A stretch of 64,000 nucleotides of DNA from Methanococcoides burtonii DSM 6242 (GTDB taxonomy: Archaea > Halobacteriota > Methanosarcinia > Methanosarcinales > Methanosarcinaceae): positions 1,643,579 through 1,707,578 of the forward strand of contig NC_007955.1 of the NCBI RefSeq assembly GCF_000013725.1, read 5' to 3'. This document shows, piece by piece, positions 1 to 8,080 of the stretch. Every line of letters starts with the position of its first letter. Position 1 is the stretch's first letter. The notes below the pieces were generated by a model, which did no database searches, was not told where the DNA came from, and was given only the letters and a program-made list of their open reading frames with translations. Position numbers and translations under genes: made by a program.

Positions 1-1165
1 GGTCCCTATATGTCTCGTCCAGTTTAGCACCAAGCTCACTTGCTTCAGAAAGCAATATCTGTATATCATCCTTCTCACCAAAATCCCCCTTCGCCTGACG
101 GAGGAACTTACCACGAACAATGTCATTGCGTTCATAAGGGTCGCTTATGCGTATATCATACCAGTTCTTTCTGACACGTTCACGTTCACCGAACTTGAAC
201 CTTGAATTGTAGGTATCAGAGATCACCTCAAGGAAGATATTGAAAAGATTATGAATATTGTCATCTGCCAGAAGATCAAGATTTGCCTCAAGTTCAGTTA
301 TTGCTTTTTCAATTGAATGTTCGGTAAGGGATAAAGACGAATGGGATCTGGCAGCGGATTCGAGATTATGGGCCTCATCAAAAATAACAATGGTCTCTTG
401 GGGCTCTTTTTCAATCCAGCCCAGCACCGTTGAGAAAATATCCGGATTCAGAACATGATGGTAATTACATATCAGCAGATCTGCATGCTTTAACTCCCTT
501 TTCACCAACTCGTAACCACACATACCATCCTTGATAGCATGATCATTGATCTCCTCAGGAGAGCGTACTTCTTTGTAAAGCCATTCTCTGAACTTCTCAC
601 TATCGGAGCGTAAAACCTCATAAAGGTCATTGCATGCACGATCACGAAGCCCTCTTGCTTTCTCTTCCACAGCATCGATCTCTTTTGACAATTCATCCCT
701 AAGTGTCACGAATGCCGGGTCGTGGGACTTTTTGTAACTGTCGCGTGCGGAATTCAGTTCCTGTCTTTTAAGATAGATCTCTCGCTCCGTCTCCATCAGT
801 TCAAAGGTGTTCTCCCTTTTAACAGAACATTCCTCATAATCAGCTTCCTGGGGGCACATCGCGGTCTTGCCTTTTATGACCGCGACCTTGACATCCTGAA
901 CCTTTTTTATATCACGTGCCTCATTAATGAACTGTACCATTTGCTGATGAACATTGGTAGCGATGATAACGGTCTTGCCTAACATTTTACCAACATGAAG
1001 TGCCGGAACAAGTGCACTAAGTGTTTTACCGGTCCCACATGCTCCTTCGAACAGCACTAGCTGTTGCTGCATAAGTGCACTGTGAATACGGTCCATTGCT
1101 TCCTGTTGATTAGGATAGCATGAACTTTGCGTAAAATATTTCATAAATGCAGGCTTGTCGCTCAT
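1..1165 (-). CDS. XPD/Rad3-family Fe-S DNA helicase (3' end cut by window)
   Basis: ATP-dependent 5'-3' DNA helicase of superfamily 2 (XPD/Rad3/DinG group), with a probable repair role. I translated it from the complement: ATG at 1165 is preceded by AGGAG five bases upstream, and the frame stays open to base 1, giving about 388 residues of the N-terminal part. Visible motifs are Walker A GACGTGKT near residue 45 and the DEAH box in VIFDEAHNLES near residue 265. Between them lie four cysteines (in AMCPQ, EECSV, RACND and GMCGYE) at the place where XPD proteins bind a 4Fe-4S cluster. The C-terminal helicase domain lies outside the window. The family call is firm; the exact role is inferred. Confidence 0.9.
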   Translation of the reverse strand, partial: MSDKPAFMKYFTQSSCYPNQQEAMDRIHSALMQQQLVLFEGACGTGKTLSALVPALHVGKMLGKTVIIATNVHQQMVQFINEARDIKKVQDVKVAVIKGKTAMCPQEADYEECSVKRENTFELMETEREIYLKRQELNSARDSYKKSHDPAFVTLRDELSKEIDAVEEKARGLRDRACNDLYEVLRSDSEKFREWLYKEVRSPEEINDHAIKDGMCGYELVKRELKHADLLICNYHHVLNPDIFSTVLGWIEKEPQETIVIFDEAHNLESAARSHSSLSLTEHSIEKAITELEANLDLLADDNIHNLFNIFLEVISDTYNSRFKFGERERVRKNWYDIRISDPYERNDIVRGKFLRQAKGDFGEKDDIQILLSEASELGAKLDETYRD

Positions 1166-1210
1166 CGCATCTCCTATGATGCTACCCTACTTTAATAGTA
1201 TTGATTGAAA

Positions 1211-1852
1211 TTATTCAACACGTCTTACATCTACAACATCTTCACAGATCACACGGTCTGTCAAACTATCAAATATCTTGACCGTCACAGTTTCACCGTC
1301 GTTGAAACCATAATTGTTGGAAGTGTTGGAATAGCCATCTACACTGACATGAACAGTAGAAGCATCCGTACCATTTATGCTGTCATCCCCATCCAGCACC
1401 AGAATTTCACCTGCCGACCACACCCCATCGTCAATACAGGGATTGTTTCTTTTGTATGCAAGAAGCGAGCCCTCCGGAGTAAGATCTAAATATTTTACTG
1501 TGACATGACCATAGGCCATGAAACCCACATGTCCGACCTGACCAACCTGACCGACCTGACTGACATAGCTGCTACCCTCCCCACTGAGAACTATAAAAGT
1601 AGAATCAAGATCAAGAGGATCTCCACCCTTGTGCTCAAGGCTCACAAAATTATTTTTGTATGAACTTGCATAGCCCACAACATCACTCACTTCGATCATC
1701 GCCATCGGGGTAGAGGAAGATAGGGATAGAGCAGAACCATTGCTAATCACTATTACTGCCACTGCGCCTGCAAGGACAACTGTCAAGAGTACCAGCAGAA
1801 CTGCTCCAAGTACGGGTGTCACTGCATTATTATTTTTTATGATCGCCACCAT
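1211..1852 (-). CDS. Type IV pilin-like secreted protein
   Basis: Predicted archaeal type IV pilin-like surface protein of about 213 residues. The N-terminus has a short basic/Asn leader followed by NAVTPVLGAVLLVLL and a long hydrophobic helix, the signature of the archaeal pilin N-terminal domain processed by a class III signal peptidase. The rest is a beta-rich, Gly/Ser/Asp-rich ectodomain with a small GQV/GHV tandem repeat near residue 110. I prefer ATG 1852 to an upstream in-frame TTG at 1864 because it puts the pilin motif close to the start and follows a GGTAGATC ribosome-site-like stretch. It lies on the opposite strand to the archaellum operon, so a link to that operon is only positional. 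It could be an adhesion pilin subunit or a pilin-like lipid-anchored protein. Confidence 0.75.
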   Translation of the reverse strand: MVAIIKNNNAVTPVLGAVLLVLLTVVLAGAVAVIVISNGSALSLSSSTPMAMIEVSDVVGYASSYKNNFVSLEHKGGDPLDLDSTFIVLSGEGSSYVSQVGQVGQVGHVGFMAYGHVTVKYLDLTPEGSLLAYKRNNPCIDDGVWSAGEILVLDGDDSINGTDASTVHVSVDGYSNTSNNYGFNDGETVTVKIFDSLTDRVICEDVVDVRRVE

Positions 1853-1940
1853 ATGATCTACCAAACATCAAACATCTTGAATATATTAAATTATTTCGTT
1901 AAAAAATAAGTTGGAAATAATAATTTGTCCGCAGAGTCAA

Positions 1941-1978
1941 TATTTAAATAAACTATGAAATGTGGTCGTTACCACATT
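1941..1978 (+). promoter_or_regulatory. TATA-like box with 8-bp palindrome (possible operator)
   Basis: An AT-rich box TATTTAAATA (1941-1950) is followed by a perfect inverted repeat, AATGTGGT at 1959-1966 and ACCACATT at 1971-1978, separated by CGTT. The palindrome sits about 20-30 bases past the box, where an archaeal transcript would start, so a repressor bound there could block transcription toward the ferredoxin gene. The repeat is seen directly; the promoter role is inferred. Confidence 0.4.
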
Positions 1979-2078
1979 ATCCAAACAAGATGCATACCAG
2001 AAACCACCCATTGAACTACAATGAGAAACACAATTGTAAAGCAAAAATTGTAGAGAATATTATTGTTTGCTTTTGAAA

Positions 2079-2183
2079 TGCCAAATCTGATAAATTGGCA
2101 GTTGTTCAAAAAATAGAAACTTTTTTTGGATAATCGATACCTTTTTATCTAACGTATTTAATGGGTATATTGCAAATTTTGCA
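2079..2183 (+). promoter_or_regulatory. Ferredoxin upstream region with two further inverted repeats
   Basis: This AT-rich stretch upstream of the ferredoxin contains TGCCAA (2079-2084) paired with TTGGCA (2095-2100), and the near-palindrome TGCAAA-T-TTTGCA (2171-2183). The second follows a TATA-like GTATTTAATGGG (about 2154-2165), which is a plausible proximal promoter. The gap between the pilin gene start and the ferredoxin (1853-2223) holds no credible ORF. I see only these repeats and the box at 1941. Confidence 0.35.
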
Positions 2184-2223
2184 CTCATATAATTAGATCC
2201 AAATTTAATAGGAGAAATGAATA

Positions 2224-2400
2224 ATGGTAGCAGTAATTAACAGAGACGAATGTGTAGGATGCGGAACATGTGTAGACGATTGCCCATCTGAAGCAATTTC
2301 AATGGACGGAGAGAACATCGCTGTCGTAAACGCTGACGAATGTATTGATTGTGGTGCATGTGTGGACAGTTGTCCAACAGATGCTATATCAATGGAATAA
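2224..2400 (+). CDS. 2[4Fe-4S] ferredoxin
   Basis: Small electron carrier of 58 residues. Two CxxCxxCxxxCP motifs ([12 protein letters not shown] and [12 protein letters not shown]) ligate two 4Fe-4S clusters, and the two halves are an internal duplication typical of clostridial-type ferredoxins. The start ATG at 2224 follows GGAG at 2211-2214. An earlier ATG at 2217 is out of frame. The gene is monocistronic: a long leader precedes it and a strong hairpin overlaps its stop codon. In methanogens such ferredoxins link CO dehydrogenase, formylmethanofuran dehydrogenase and Rnf/Ech complexes; which partner applies here cannot be read from the sequence. Confidence 0.95.
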   Translation: MVAVINRDECVGCGTCVDDCPSEAISMDGENIAVVNADECIDCGACVDSCPTDAISME

Positions 2401-2430
2401 GCCAACTTATTCCATACTATTTTTATTTTT
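2392..2430 (+). terminator. Hairpin terminator overlapping the ferredoxin stop
   Basis: A perfect 10-bp stem, ATGGAATAAG (2392-2401) with CTTATTCCAT (2406-2415) and a CCAA loop, is followed by a T-rich tract (2418-2430). The stem includes the ferredoxin stop codon. This fits an RNA 3'-end hairpin that could end and stabilise a short abundant mRNA. Confidence 0.7.
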
Positions 2431-2538
2431 CATATTGATTCGTTCTTTTGTTATCCACATGTGTTCCAGCTGTGCTTCGATCTTCAACAGAGTGCCAATA
2501 GATTTAAACCATTGACAGCATTATGATGAAAGATCATC

Positions 2539-3243
2539 ATGCTAATCGTATTATCAGTAGGCGGGTCCATACTCGCAAAAAATCTTGACCCCAAGCATTT
2601 TTCCGCATATGCTTCAGCATTGAAAGAACTGGCACGTAAACATCAGATCGTGGTAGTGACTGGTGGCGGTGTTGCTGCAAGGAACTATATTGATGTTGCC
2701 CGAGGTGTCGGAGCCAATGAAGTAGTCTGTGATTTTATTGGAATTGACATCACACGTTTAAATGCACAGCTTCTTATCGCTGCACTTGGAAACACTGCCC
2801 ATCCGGAACCACCGACCACATATAAGGAAGCAGAATCTGCCCTTGCATCAGGAAAGATCGTTGTGATGGGAGGAGTTATACCCGGCCAGACCACCGATGC
2901 TGTAGCAGCTATCCTTGCAGAATACCTGAATGCAGATATGATGGTAATTGCGACATCTGTTGACGGCGTCTATTCAAGTGACCCCAGAGAAGATCCAAAT
3001 GCCAAAAAATTCGATGTTATGACTGCAAAGGAACTTGTCGGCATTGTTATATCAACAGAGATGAAAGCAGGATCTAAATCCCCGGTAGACCCTCTTGCCT
3101 CAAAGATAATAGAGCGCTGTAATATCGACACGATCATTATGGACGGAACCGATCCTCAGGACGTTCTTGAGGTCGTACTTCAGGAAGCTGTCAAAACTGA
3201 CAAAGTAACAGGTGTTCGTCTTGGAACACGTATAATCGGATGA
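2539..3243 (+). CDS. pyrH: UMP kinase (archaeal PyrH)
   Basis: Phosphorylates UMP to UDP with ATP in cytosolic pyrimidine synthesis. The 234-residue protein begins MLIVLSVGGSIL, the archaeal form of the amino-acid-kinase phosphate-binding loop. It has a glycine-rich VVVTGGGVAARNY segment, the GGVIPGQTTDAVAA stretch near residue 115 that lines the UMP site, and the TSVDGVYSSDPR motif near residue 142 that binds nucleotide. Length matches the archaeal family. It stands alone between the ferredoxin and the archaellum operon, on the same strand as both. UDP made here ultimately feeds the UTP used for the UDP-sugars downstream. Confidence 0.95.
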   Translation: MLIVLSVGGSILAKNLDPKHFSAYASALKELARKHQIVVVTGGGVAARNYIDVARGVGANEVVCDFIGIDITRLNAQLLIAALGNTAHPEPPTTYKEAESALASGKIVVMGGVIPGQTTDAVAAILAEYLNADMMVIATSVDGVYSSDPREDPNAKKFDVMTAKELVGIVISTEMKAGSKSPVDPLASKIIERCNIDTIIMDGTDPQDVLEVVLQEAVKTDKVTGVRLGTRIIG

Positions 3244-3340
3244 AAGAAAAATACACTTTTTTCATCTTACCTGCTTTTTAATAATATTTACAAATCAGAA
3301 ACTATAAATCCATCACATGATAGCATCTTTTTTGGAATCT

Positions 3341-3377
3341 TTTATATAATAGCGTGATACAATGTATATTAATACAT
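3341..3377 (+). promoter_or_regulatory. Promoter of the archaellum operon with 16-bp palindrome
   Basis: TTTATATAAT (3341-3350) is a good archaeal TATA box. About 20-30 bases downstream lies ATGTAT-ATTA-ATACAT (3362-3377), a perfect inverted repeat across the expected transcription start. No other promoter is needed for the six tightly packed genes that follow. An operator function is inferred from position and symmetry. Confidence 0.5.
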
Positions 3378-3427
3378 ATATGTTAAGAAATAATATACAT
3401 TTATAATTGCACCAGTCCGTGAAAAAA

Positions 3428-4714
3428 ATGGCGGGATTTAGTAATACCCTGAAGAAGCTCACCAACGGAATTCTTCGAAAAAAGGGGAGCATCGGGAGCG
3501 AAGTGTCTCCTTTTGGAGCGCAACCGTCTCCATTTGTTCAAGCTCAATCTCCTTTTGGAGCAGAGCCCCCTAATTTTGGTGATGCAAATATTCCCCCCGG
3601 CGGAACACCATCGGGACCACCTTCAGCTCCGCCTTTTGGAAGTGCACCCCCTTCTTTTGGACCTCCTGGAATGAACCAGACCGAGTCACCAGCTCAGGCT
3701 CCAGCGGTTGATGACAAACGTGTGGATGAGAACGCAAACAAAATAAAAGCACTCGAAAACAAGCTATCAAAGATAGATGTGGCCATCTCATCGGTACAGA
3801 GAGAGAATCAGGATGTTAAAACTACTGTTGAGAAGATCGATCAAAGTGTACTCGAACTATTATCGTTGTACGAAATCGTTTCAAATCAGGTCAATCCATT
3901 CGTTGGTGATGAACAGAACAGTACTGCGACTATCGAGCGATTCGATAAAACTGAGAAAAGGATATCAGAAGTTGCTGATTATACCATGATGCTCAAAAAC
4001 GATGTCGATGCCCTTAATCAAAGCATGGAAATGCCTGGAATATCTGGTGAGACAGAAGCCAAGATATCCAACATTGATACAAAAATAGATGTCTTTGCTG
4101 ACGCCCTGATAACCTTGCAGGAAAACATCAATGTTATTTCAGAGAGATCGGATCAGATAGAAGCGAACATCAATGATATAGCACAAACTACAAGTGTGTT
4201 TTCTGAAAAGATCGAAGAGCTTGAGAAAATTGATATTTCTGAACTGGAGAAGAAACTGGAACAAACGTTTCTCGAAAGAAACCAGCAATCCAAAAAGACC
4301 AACAACTCACAAAACACAGGATATGGGAATGGAACTGAGGAAAATGACGATAAGTCCCCAATCGTCCGGCTGGAATCTATTAAGAAGAATCCTATGAGCG
4401 TAGTCGTTCTACTGAACTGGATAGAGTTCCTTATGGAACGAGTAGGCAGAAATAACCTTATGGATGCTCTTGATTATTACGTTGATATCGAATGGATAAG
4501 TGAAGAGGTCAGATCTGAAATAATGGCCTATGCGAGAGGAATTGATTATTATGTGGAAAAGCCCACATGGAGACTTCTGCCTGAAGACCACACAAAATCA
4601 CTTCTTTTCATCGAAAGGCTTTGTGGGCGTAAGATAGATAGGAATATGCTCAGCATGGTCGACAGAGAAATGGCAAAAGTGAAACACGGATTGGAGGAAC
4701 TTTATGGGATTTGA
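3428..4714 (+). CDS. arlCE: Archaellum accessory protein ArlC/E (FlaC/D/E family)
   Basis: Cytoplasmic scaffold of the archaellum motor, linking the ATPase complex to signalling proteins. The 428-residue protein has a Pro/Gly-rich low-complexity N-terminus with repeated PFGA-like units (residues about 25-90) and a long coiled coil. That coil includes LLSLYEIVSNQVNPFV near residue 150, typical of the FlaC domain. A C-terminal globular FlaD/E domain follows (about 315-425, with WRLLPEDHTKSLLFIERL). C and D/E domains are thus fused, as in many euryarchaea. An in-frame TTG at 3407 would add seven residues, but ATG 3428 is the conventional start. It overlaps arlF by 11 bases, implying coupled translation. 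Confidence 0.85.
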   Translation: MAGFSNTLKKLTNGILRKKGSIGSEVSPFGAQPSPFVQAQSPFGAEPPNFGDANIPPGGTPSGPPSAPPFGSAPPSFGPPGMNQTESPAQAPAVDDKRVDENANKIKALENKLSKIDVAISSVQRENQDVKTTVEKIDQSVLELLSLYEIVSNQVNPFVGDEQNSTATIERFDKTEKRISEVADYTMMLKNDVDALNQSMEMPGISGETEAKISNIDTKIDVFADALITLQENINVISERSDQIEANINDIAQTTSVFSEKIEELEKIDISELEKKLEQTFLERNQQSKKTNNSQNTGYGNGTEENDDKSPIVRLESIKKNPMSVVVLLNWIEFLMERVGRNNLMDALDYYVDIEWISEEVRSEIMAYARGIDYYVEKPTWRLLPEDHTKSLLFIERLCGRKIDRNMLSMVDREMAKVKHGLEELYGI

Positions 4715-5144
4715 GACTACGGTTGTGATCTCCATATTTTTCATAACTAGCCTTGTTCTTGGAACGCACTCCTATGCTGTGATGAGCACATCAAATGATA
4801 TTGTAACAGATGCTGAAGATATGAAATATAATATGCAATATCAGAAACTTAACAGTAAGATCACCATAAATTCAATGGCATTGGACGATACGAGCTCAAT
4901 CCTGGATATAAACATCACCAACAATGGAAATATTGTACTTGCATCTGATGAAATAAGCATTCTGCTAGACGGAAAAGTGATAAACTACACATATACGCCT
5001 GAAACAAGAAAATGGTATCCAGATGAAACGAAGATGTTTTCAGTAACAGATGATTCAGGATTCAAGGACAAAAGAGTGAAGGTTGTAACAGATATTGGCA
5101 TAATTGCATATAAAGCTGGTATTCCGGACATGGCTGCAATTTAA
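4704..5144 (+). CDS. arlF: Archaellum stator protein ArlF
   Basis: Predicted membrane-anchored archaellum component that, with ArlG, contacts the S-layer and acts as stator. The 146-residue protein begins with an uncleaved pilin-like hydrophobic helix (VVISIFFITSLVLGTHSYAV, residues about 7-26). A beta-sandwich ectodomain follows, containing LDINITNNGNIVL. Length and layout match the family. It overlaps arlCE and is followed after 43 bases by arlG. Identity rests on operon order plus fold features, since the family is weakly conserved. Confidence 0.85.
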   Translation: MGFETTVVISIFFITSLVLGTHSYAVMSTSNDIVTDAEDMKYNMQYQKLNSKITINSMALDDTSSILDINITNNGNIVLASDEISILLDGKVINYTYTPETRKWYPDETKMFSVTDDSGFKDKRVKVVTDIGIIAYKAGIPDMAAI

Positions 5145-5187
5145 AGAGAAATGATCGGATTTTTACCCCCATACATAAGGTGTATAA

Positions 5188-5691
5188 ATGGCATTCAAAA
5201 AAAAGCTACATATTTGCACTTTTGCTGATGATAGAAGAGCAGAGACTGCAATTACCCACATGATCTTTTTTATAACTGCGATACTGCTAGCCATGACAGT
5301 TGTAGCGGTCATGACATCAAATGTTCAATCCCTTACAAGTGCAACTGTATCAAACGGCAAGGTGCTGTCCGAACAGCTAAAAACGGACATTACGATCATA
5401 AGTGATCCTGAACTGATACCCTATGACACCACCATGGAACAATACACATTTTACGCCAAAAATACCGGAAAGACCGAACTTGATTCGGAATACCTAGATG
5501 TTCTCATCGATGGACTATATGTGTATCCCGATGAGCTCGATATTTCATTGTTCGATCAGGATGTGCTTTGGCGACCCGGGGATCTGCTAATGATCAATGT
5601 AACGGTCACTGAACCATTAAGTGACGGTGATCACCGATTGCTTATAGCCGCAGAGAATGGCAGATCAGATTCAATGGATTTCAGAATATAA
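5188..5691 (+). CDS. arlG: Archaellum stator protein ArlG
   Basis: Partner of ArlF in the archaellum stator. The 167-residue protein has a short basic N-terminus, one hydrophobic helix (about residues 24-45, ITHMIFFITAILLAMTVVAV), and a beta-rich extracytoplasmic domain with the family-typical FYAKNTGKTEL stretch followed by DVLIDG. The position between arlF and arlH supports the call. It is separated from arlH by 11 bases. Confidence 0.85.
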   Translation: MAFKKKLHICTFADDRRAETAITHMIFFITAILLAMTVVAVMTSNVQSLTSATVSNGKVLSEQLKTDITIISDPELIPYDTTMEQYTFYAKNTGKTELDSEYLDVLIDGLYVYPDELDISLFDQDVLWRPGDLLMINVTVTEPLSDGDHRLLIAAENGRSDSMDFRI

Positions 5692-5702
5692 AAGAGGTTA
5701 AT

Positions 5703-6398
5703 ATGGCAACAGTTTATTCTTTTGAGATCCAGCGTGATGAATTAAACGACAAACTTGGTGGAGGATTCCCAAAAGGATCCCTTGTAGTTATCGAAGGCGG
5801 TAGCGGTGGCGGGAAAAGTACCATATGCCAGCGTATAACATACGGTATGATAGAAAAGGACACAAGTGTCACATTTATATCAACCCAGTTAACAACAAAA
5901 GGATACATCAATCAGATGTATTCACTTGATTACCCCATAGCCCCTCATCTTTTGAAAGGGAGATTACTCTACATTCCAGTCATACCTTTGGTACAGTCTG
6001 CAAAATCGAGGATCGATTTCATTGAAAGGTTGATGGGTGCAAAGGAGCTTTTCGAAAAAGATGTTATCGTAATAGACACGATATCCTCACTAATAAAGTA
6101 CAGCGCAAATACTGAAAAAAGTCTGGACCTCATCTCATTTTTCAAAAAACTCAACGGAATGGGAAAAGTCATAATACTGACAATAGAACCAAGTGAACTT
6201 GGAGAAGATATCGCATCCATGTTCCGCTCTTCCTGTGATGTCTACATGACATTGAAATCGAAAGCATTGGGTGCTGAAGTAAAACGTACGTTAGTTGTGA
6301 ACAAATTCACTGGTGCAAATGGACCTGTCGGACAGATGATAGGCTTTAGGATCGAAACAAAAGTAGGCCTTGTAGTGGAAATTGCATCTGTAGGCTGA
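5703..6398 (+). CDS. arlH: Archaellum regulatory ATPase ArlH
   Basis: KaiC/RecA-like ATP-binding protein that docks on ArlI and regulates archaellum assembly and rotation. The 231-residue protein has Walker A GGSGGGKST near residues 33-41 and Walker B VIVIDTISSL near residue 122, with the RecA core spanning nearly the whole length. SD-like GAGG lies just upstream of the ATG. There are 23 bases to arlI. The family is known to bind ATP but hydrolyse it poorly or not at all; nothing here suggests departure from that. Confidence 0.93.
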   Translation: MATVYSFEIQRDELNDKLGGGFPKGSLVVIEGGSGGGKSTICQRITYGMIEKDTSVTFISTQLTTKGYINQMYSLDYPIAPHLLKGRLLYIPVIPLVQSAKSRIDFIERLMGAKELFEKDVIVIDTISSLIKYSANTEKSLDLISFFKKLNGMGKVIILTIEPSELGEDIASMFRSSCDVYMTLKSKALGAEVKRTLVVNKFTGANGPVGQMIGFRIETKVGLVVEIASVG

Positions 6399-6421
6399 GG
6401 CAATGAATAGGGGCGATCTAA

Positions 6422-8071
6422 GTGGAACCTGAGTATCAGAAAGCATTACAAAGAAATCCTCATCTTGGGGTATATATCAAAAACTTTGTAAATAGAACAG
6501 GACATCAACCGGAATTTGTTGCTGGCCTCTCAAAGGACCTGCAAGATGAGGACTATGTCAACGTGATCTTTCCCGTTGGGGATCCGGTCTTTATTCATAT
6601 TTATGGAACTCCGGAAATGGGAGAGATAGGATACTATTCGATTGAACCATTACTTAACGATCTTGAAAAAAAGAAATATGCCGCAATAATGGACCTAATT
6701 CTTGAAAGATCCGCAAACGAACCGATCCCGAAGGATGAAGATGAACTTAAAGACCTTATTATTAAACTATTGGGAAGTGCAATAGATGTTGGTGCCGGCG
6801 GTCAGATCGATGAAGAAAAAGTGGGCCTCATCGAAAAAATACTGCCAAAAACAAAAACCATACCTGTGACACAACAGGAACTTAACCATCTCCAGTATCA
6901 CATCGAAAGGAACATTATCGGATCAGGACCAATTGAACCTATAATCAGAGATCCATATCTTGAAGATATTCATAGCATTGGAGTGGTCGGTATTTTTATC
7001 GTACATAAGATATTTGGAATGATGAAGACAGACCTTTCCTTCGGAGACGAGGCCGGCCTTGACCAATGGCTCAGGAGTATGAGCGAAAGGATAGGAAGAC
7101 CTGTCAGTGATGCGAAACCAATTGCTGATGGTGCACTGCCTGATGGTTCCCGTATCAACATCATTTACAGTCTTGATGTAAGTAAGCGTGGTAGCAGTTT
7201 TACCATGCGTAAGTTCAGTGAAGTTCCTGTAAGTATAATAGAACTTATCATGTGGGGAGCACTCAGTTCTGAAATGGCCGCTTACATGTGGATGTGTCTT
7301 GAGAATGGAATGAGCATATTCTTTAGTGGTGAGACCGCTAGTGGAAAGACTACCATGCTGAATGCTTGTCTTCCTTTCGTCAACCCTACCGCCAAAATAT
7401 TCACAGCAGAAGATACAGCTGAGGTCCAGCCTCCTCACCCGGTATGGCAGCAGTTGATAACACGTGAGGATGGACCACCCGAATCGAGAGTTGACACTTT
7501 TGCGCTTCTAAAAGCGGCTCTAAGGTCCAGACCGAACTATATTATCGTTGGTGAAATTCGTGGTGCAGAAGGAGCAGTAGCTTTTCAGGGTATGCAGACA
7601 GGTCACCCGGTATTGGCTACCTTCCACGCATCTGCAGTAACAAAGATGATACAGCGTCTGACAGGTGACCCCATAAACGTTCCTGTCACCTTCATCGACA
7701 ACCTCAATGTTGCGATGATATTGTCCGCTGTATATCGTAAAGGAAAATTCCTCAGACGTTGTCTTGCAGTTGAAGAAATAGAAGGATACTACGAAGATGC
7801 TGGCGGAGTGGTCACAAGAGCTGTATTCCAGTGGGATCCGGAAACCGACACCCATAGCTTTAGAGGATTGAACAACAGTTACATTCTTGAGAACAAGATC
7901 GCCACACAACTCGGATATGAAGATAAAAGGGATATTTACAAGGACCTGATGTTAAGGGCAAGGATACTGGACGAGATGAAAGAGAGAGGCATCAAGGATT
8001 ATTACGATGTGCTCGAGATAATTGTGAACTTCTATAAACATGGTATTGATGGATTACCATTTGCAGTATGA
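6422..8071 (+). CDS. arlI: Archaellum motor ATPase ArlI
   Basis: Hexameric type II/IV secretion ATPase that powers archaellum assembly and rotation. The 549-residue protein starts with GTG at 6422. It shows Walker A GETASGKTT near residue 303, the Asp box in FTAEDTAEVQPPHP near residue 330, and Walker B-region IIVGEIRGAEG near residue 372. An arginine- and His-rich catalytic region follows (TGHPVLATFHA). The N-terminal domain (residues 1-220) is the family-specific part that contacts ArlJ and ArlH. It is followed after 9 bases by arlJ. Confidence 0.95.
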   Translation: MEPEYQKALQRNPHLGVYIKNFVNRTGHQPEFVAGLSKDLQDEDYVNVIFPVGDPVFIHIYGTPEMGEIGYYSIEPLLNDLEKKKYAAIMDLILERSANEPIPKDEDELKDLIIKLLGSAIDVGAGGQIDEEKVGLIEKILPKTKTIPVTQQELNHLQYHIERNIIGSGPIEPIIRDPYLEDIHSIGVVGIFIVHKIFGMMKTDLSFGDEAGLDQWLRSMSERIGRPVSDAKPIADGALPDGSRINIIYSLDVSKRGSSFTMRKFSEVPVSIIELIMWGALSSEMAAYMWMCLENGMSIFFSGETASGKTTMLNACLPFVNPTAKIFTAEDTAEVQPPHPVWQQLITREDGPPESRVDTFALLKAALRSRPNYIIVGEIRGAEGAVAFQGMQTGHPVLATFHASAVTKMIQRLTGDPINVPVTFIDNLNVAMILSAVYRKGKFLRRCLAVEEIEGYYEDAGGVVTRAVFQWDPETDTHSFRGLNNSYILENKIATQLGYEDKRDIYKDLMLRARILDEMKERGIKDYYDVLEIIVNFYKHGIDGLPFAV

Positions 8072-8080
8072 GGCACATAA

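Noticed and set aside
1531-1566. Nine-base tandem repeat as a CRISPR or regulatory array
   Set aside because: It is three in-frame copies encoding GQV/GHV units inside the pilin-like protein.
1211-1852. Archaellin (ArlB) for the nearby archaellum operon
   Set aside because: The N-terminus is of the general pilin type, not the archaellin type, and the gene is on the opposite strand.
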